DNA of 37,138 nucleotides, taken from Alphaproteobacteria bacterium (lineage in GTDB: Bacteria; Pseudomonadota; Alphaproteobacteria; Sphingomonadales; Sphingomonadaceae). Below, piece by piece: positions 34,685 through 37,138 of this stretch (the first letter of the stretch is position 1; the number at the start of each line of letters is the position of its first letter). Location: positions 1-37,138 of the forward strand of contig JAUIJI010000012.1 in assembly GCA_030431435.1 (NCBI GenBank), written 5' to 3'. Both the position numbers and the translations under genes were made by a program. The notes beneath the pieces were generated by a model. That model saw only the letters and a list, made by a program, of their open reading frames with translations. It was not told where the DNA came from and made no database searches.

Positions 34685-35056
34685 TTAGTCGCCCTTGCGC
34701 GATTTCGATCCGAAGAAACTGCCGCCGCCCAGAACGGTGATGCCCAGGAAGAAGCCGAAGTCATACCAGCCGCCGGTATTGGGCACGGCATAGACCGCGA
34801 TGTCATCGCTGAAGAGCGAGCCGATCCACGCCCACGGGAAAATGAACCCGTGCCACAGGCCCCACCAGAAGCCGGGCACATCGCCGCCTGATGCGACGGT
34901 GGCGTCGATCTGCGATGCGCAGGCGGAGAGGAGGAGGGTTGCGGCGAATAGCGCATATACCCTCACCCTTTCGGCGCTGTGCGCCTCATTCCCTCTCCCA
35001 TCGGGAGAGGGAGGGGCCCGCCGCGTAGCGGTGGGAGGGTGAGGGGATCTGTCCAT
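34685..35056 (-). CDS. lipoprotein, with a repeat element inside its 5' region
   Basis: About 123 residues from ATG 35056, which has GGAG nine bases upstream. A lipobox LLLSAC is followed by ASQIDATVASGGDVPGFWWG, then two hydrophobic aromatic segments and a basic end (GSKSRKGD). The first 30 residues (RSPHPPTATRRAPPSPDGRG and on) are encoded by the cloverleaf repeat at 34961-35044, so they are probably not original. A GTG at 34966, itself inside the repeat end, would give a normal lipoprotein signal beginning VRVYALFAATLLLSAC. Which start is used is undecided. Function is unknown. Confidence 0.7.
   Translation of the reverse strand: MDRSPHPPTATRRAPPSPDGRGNEAHSAERVRVYALFAATLLLSACASQIDATVASGGDVPGFWWGLWHGFIFPWAWIGSLFSDDIAVYAVPNTGGWYDFGFFLGITVLGGGSFFGSKSRKGD
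34961..35044. repeat. cloverleaf-like intergenic element, copy A
   Basis: A closed structure: outer 9-bp inverted ends CCTCACCCT (34961-34969) and AGGGTGAGG (35036-35044). Inside are three hairpins: GGCGC/GCGCC (34973-34985), CCCTCTCCC/GGGAGAGGG (34991-35011) and CCGC/GCGG (35021-35031). Copy B at 35431 is nearly identical in length and layout, in the same orientation. It lies within the 5' part of the lipoprotein gene. Confidence 0.93.
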
Positions 35057-35060
35057 GTCG

Positions 35061-35426
35061 CTACTCTCCATCACCAGCCCGCAAATGCAAAGCAATCGTC
35101 TGCAAGACGCCATCAGTGTTCGACAAAACCTCATTGTTCCAGAAGCGCAACACACGAAAACCCCGCTCTTCGAGGTAGCCCGTCCGGCGCGCATCCCCGC
35201 TTTCCTGCACGGCATGCTGGCCGCCATCCACCTCGACGATCAGCTTGTGCCGGAAGCTGAGAAAATCCGCAATGAACGGCCCGACCGGAGACTGCCTGCG
35301 AAACTTGGCGTGCGGAAATGCCTTGCGCAGTTCGCGCCAGAGCACCTGCTCCGCATCGGTGGCCACCTTACGCAAACGGCGGGCGCGATCGACCGCACCC
35401 GCCGGGGAATTTGCATAGGTTCTCAT
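35061..35426 (-). CDS. DUF559 (Vsr-like) endonuclease-domain protein
   Basis: 121 residues, one DUF559 domain. RKVATDAEQVLWREL (Glu26), AKFRRQSPVGPFIADFLS (Asp54), KLIVEVDGGQH (Glu65, Asp67, His71) and GFRVLRFWNNEVLSNTDGV match the first copy at 27582, which is homologous but clearly diverged. The gene fills almost the whole gap between two copies of the cloverleaf repeat: its start lies four bases from copy B, whose end (GAGGGAC) forms its ribosome site, and its stop is 16 bases from copy A. The lipoprotein ATG at 35056 lies four bases past its stop. DNA cleavage is predicted from the family only. Confidence 0.92.
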   Translation of the reverse strand: MRTYANSPAGAVDRARRLRKVATDAEQVLWRELRKAFPHAKFRRQSPVGPFIADFLSFRHKLIVEVDGGQHAVQESGDARRTGYLEERGFRVLRFWNNEVLSNTDGVLQTIALHLRAGDGE

Positions 35427-35430
35427 TTGT

Positions 35431-35516
35431 CCCTCACCCTTTCGCGGCTTCGCCGCTCTTTCCCTCTCCCACCGGGAGAGGGAGGGGCCCGCCGCGAAGC
35501 GGTGGGAGGGTGAGGG
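35431..35516. repeat. cloverleaf-like intergenic element, copy B
   Basis: Same layout as copy A: ends CCCTCACCCT (35431-35440) and AGGGTGAGGG (35507-35516), hairpins GCGGC/GCCGC (35444-35456), CCCTCTCCC/GGGAGAGGG (35462-35482) and CCGC/GCGG (35492-35502). The first hairpin differs from copy A in sequence but still pairs. The element directly abuts the nrdA stop codon at 35517-35519, with no intervening base. Confidence 0.94.
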
Positions 35517-37138
35517 TTACTGACAGGCCAGGCACTCGTCGTAATCGGTCGTCGGCAGTTCGTATTTCGCCGGTTCGCCGGTGTTGTCTGCCTCCACGCC
35601 GCCGGCAAAGCCTGCGCGCTGCACGGACTTGGACCGCAGGTAGTAGAGCGACTTGATGCCCTTTTCCCATGCCTGGAAGTGCAGCATCATCAGGTCCCAC
35701 TTGTCGACATCAGCCGGGATGAACAGGTTCAGCGACTGGGCCTGGTCGATGAAGGGCGCGCGGTCTGCGGCGAATTCGAGCAGCCAGCGCTGGTCGATCT
35801 CGAAGCTGGTCTTGAACGCGGCCTTTTCCTCGTCAGTCAGGAAGTCGAGATGCTGGACCGAGCCGCCCTTCTCGAGGATCGAGTTCCACACATTGGTGGA
35901 ATTCTTGCTCTTCTTGTCGAGGATCTTTTCAAGGTACGGGTTCTTCACAACGAAGCTGCCCGACAGCGTCTTGTGGGTGTAGATATTCGCCGGGATCGGC
36001 TCGATACATGCCGACGTGCCGCCGCAGATGATGCTGATCGACGCAGTCGGCGCGATCGCCATCTTGCAGCTGAAGCGTTCCATCGCGCCCATTTCTTCCG
36101 CATCGGGGCAGGGGCCGCGCTCCTTGGCGAGCATCATCGATGCCTCATTCGCCTTGGCGTTGATATGCTTGAACATCTTCAAATTCCACACCTTCGCCAT
36201 CGGGCTTTCGAAGCCGATGCCCTTGGACTGGAGGAAGGAGTGGAAGCCCATCACGCCCATGCCGACCGAACGTTCGCGGCTGGCGGAATATTTGGCGCGG
36301 GCCATCTCGTCCGGCGCGCGGTCGATATAGTCCTGCAGCACGTTGTCGAGGAAGCGCATGACGTCCTCGATGAACTGCTTGTCGGTGTTCCACTCGTCCC
36401 ACTTTTCAAGGTTCAATGAGGACAGGCAGCACACCGCCGTGCGATCATTGCCGAGGTGGTCGATGCCGGTCGGCAGGGTGATTTCCGAACACAGGTTGGA
36501 GGTGGAGACCTTGAGGCCCAGGTCGCGGTGATGCTTGGGCATCATGCGGTTCACCGTGTCTGAGAACACGATATAGGGTTCGCCCGTGGCAAGGCGCGTT
36601 TCCACCAGCTTCTGGAACAGGCTGCGGGCGTTGACCTTGCCGCGCACCGAACCGTCCTTGGGGCTCTTGAGCTCGAAATCCTCGCCCGCACGCACCGCTT
36701 CCATGAACTCGTCGGTCAGCAGCACGCCGTGGTGCAGGTTGAGCGCCTTGCGGTTGAAGTCGCCGGAAGGCTTGCGGATTTCGAGGAACTCCTCGATTTC
36801 CGGGTGGTGGATGTCGATATAGCAGGCAGCCGAGCCACGGCGCAGCGAGCCTTGCGAGATCGCCAGCGTCAGGCTGTCCATCACCCGCACGAAGGGGATG
36901 ATGCCACTGGTCTTGCCGTTGAGGCCCACCGGCTCGCCAATGCCGCGCACATTGCCCCAGTAGGTGCCGATGCCGCCGCCCTTGGAGGCGAGCCAGACAT
37001 TCTCGTTCCACGTGCCGACAATGCCGTCGAGGCTGTCTGACACGGAGTTCAGGTAGCAGGAAATCGGCAGGCCGCGACCGGTGCCGCCGTTCGACAGAAC
37101 GGGGGTGGCGGGCATGAACCACAGGTTGGAAATATAGT
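35517..37138 (-). CDS. nrdA: ribonucleoside-diphosphate reductase, alpha subunit, 3' part
   Basis: The frame is open to the right edge, so the N-terminal part, including any ATP-cone, lies outside. The 540 residues seen carry the catalytic apparatus: first redox cysteine in LPISCYLNS, NLCSEITLP with the thiyl Cys and its Asn/Glu partners, and CCLSSLN with the second redox Cys. The C-terminal DECLACQ is the swinging dithiol. It reduces ribonucleoside diphosphates with NrdB. The gene is normally next to nrdB; here DUF559, a lipoprotein, the CHAT protein and two membrane proteins separate them, all on the same strand. Confidence 0.97.
   Translation of the reverse strand, partial: YISNLWFMPATPVLSNGGTGRGLPISCYLNSVSDSLDGIVGTWNENVWLASKGGGIGTYWGNVRGIGEPVGLNGKTSGIIPFVRVMDSLTLAISQGSLRRGSAACYIDIHHPEIEEFLEIRKPSGDFNRKALNLHHGVLLTDEFMEAVRAGEDFELKSPKDGSVRGKVNARSLFQKLVETRLATGEPYIVFSDTVNRMMPKHHRDLGLKVSTSNLCSEITLPTGIDHLGNDRTAVCCLSSLNLEKWDEWNTDKQFIEDVMRFLDNVLQDYIDRAPDEMARAKYSASRERSVGMGVMGFHSFLQSKGIGFESPMAKVWNLKMFKHINAKANEASMMLAKERGPCPDAEEMGAMERFSCKMAIAPTASISIICGGTSACIEPIPANIYTHKTLSGSFVVKNPYLEKILDKKSKNSTNVWNSILEKGGSVQHLDFLTDEEKAAFKTSFEIDQRWLLEFAADRAPFIDQAQSLNLFIPADVDKWDLMMLHFQAWEKGIKSLYYLRSKSVQRAGFAGGVEADNTGEPAKYELPTTDYDECLACQ

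Noticed and set aside
32611-34740. 709-residue open frame antisense to the CHAT gene
   Set aside because: Its residues are Gln/Arg/His-rich without recognisable motifs, as expected opposite a GC-rich gene. The CHAT frame has clear signal, TPR and dyad features.
34961-35516. tRNA genes, because of the cloverleaf outline
   Set aside because: No anticodon loop, no conserved T-loop GTTCGA, and arms of wrong lengths. It is a repeat with a similar outline only.

Overview
The window looks like a chromosomal segment of an alphaproteobacterium, most likely a sphingomonad of the Erythrobacteraceae. The evidence is high GC with strong GC3 bias, GapR, a DUF1244 protein, the DUF6152 pair, an ATP-dependent nrdA/nrdB set of class Ia type, a GcvT-fold demethylase and a carotenoid/stilbene oxygenase. 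This placement is by gene content and protein style only, not by a database search.

Layout. 1-4990 (+): the end of a tetrahydrofolate-dependent O-demethylase-like gene with a clear terminator, then a carotenoid/lignostilbene oxygenase, an alpha/beta hydrolase, a small secreted protein and a DUF6152 plus secreted partner pair. 5006-16996: mostly housekeeping. It holds a nitronate monooxygenase, lysC divergent from ubiG-bestrophin, a four-gene (-) run (ruvC, ABM monooxygenase, ArsC/Spx-like protein, glycerophosphodiesterase), yebC, an AAC(3)-I-like acetyltransferase, YbjQ, GapR, DUF1244, pyruvate kinase and an SDR. 17076-26319: tRNA-Gly(GCC), a CnoX-LON-domain operon, MarC, YggT, ArgB, two SNase-like proteins, PPK2, a Tat-exported beta carbonic anhydrase, NhaA and a YdcH-like protein. 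26340-37138: an accessory-looking region with small proteins, dense repeats, two DUF559 endonuclease-like genes, an AAA+/Orc1-like ATPase of lower GC, nrdB, two membrane proteins, a secreted TPR-CHAT protease-like protein, a lipoprotein and nrdA (5' end outside the window).

The most unusual content is the repeat landscape. Two families of hairpin-rich intergenic elements are present. One has a GC-rich CCCTCCCGC hairpin, with copies at 12153, 18903, 27447, 27946 and 28066. The other is an about 85-bp cloverleaf-like element, with copies at 34961 and 35431. Each of the two DUF559 genes sits between copies of one of these families. The 35 kb cassette (repeat, gene, repeat) is extremely compact and abuts the nrdA stop codon. 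This suggests a REP-associated endonuclease system analogous in arrangement, but not in protein family, to REP/RAYT pairs. Just beyond the first cassette lie a cluster of GTATAC/GAATTC repeats and a strictly phased 10-bp tandem array whose unit drifts from one end to the other. The array is followed by the AT-richer Orc1/Cdc6-like ATPase gene, inserted downstream of nrdB. Functions proposed for these are inference.
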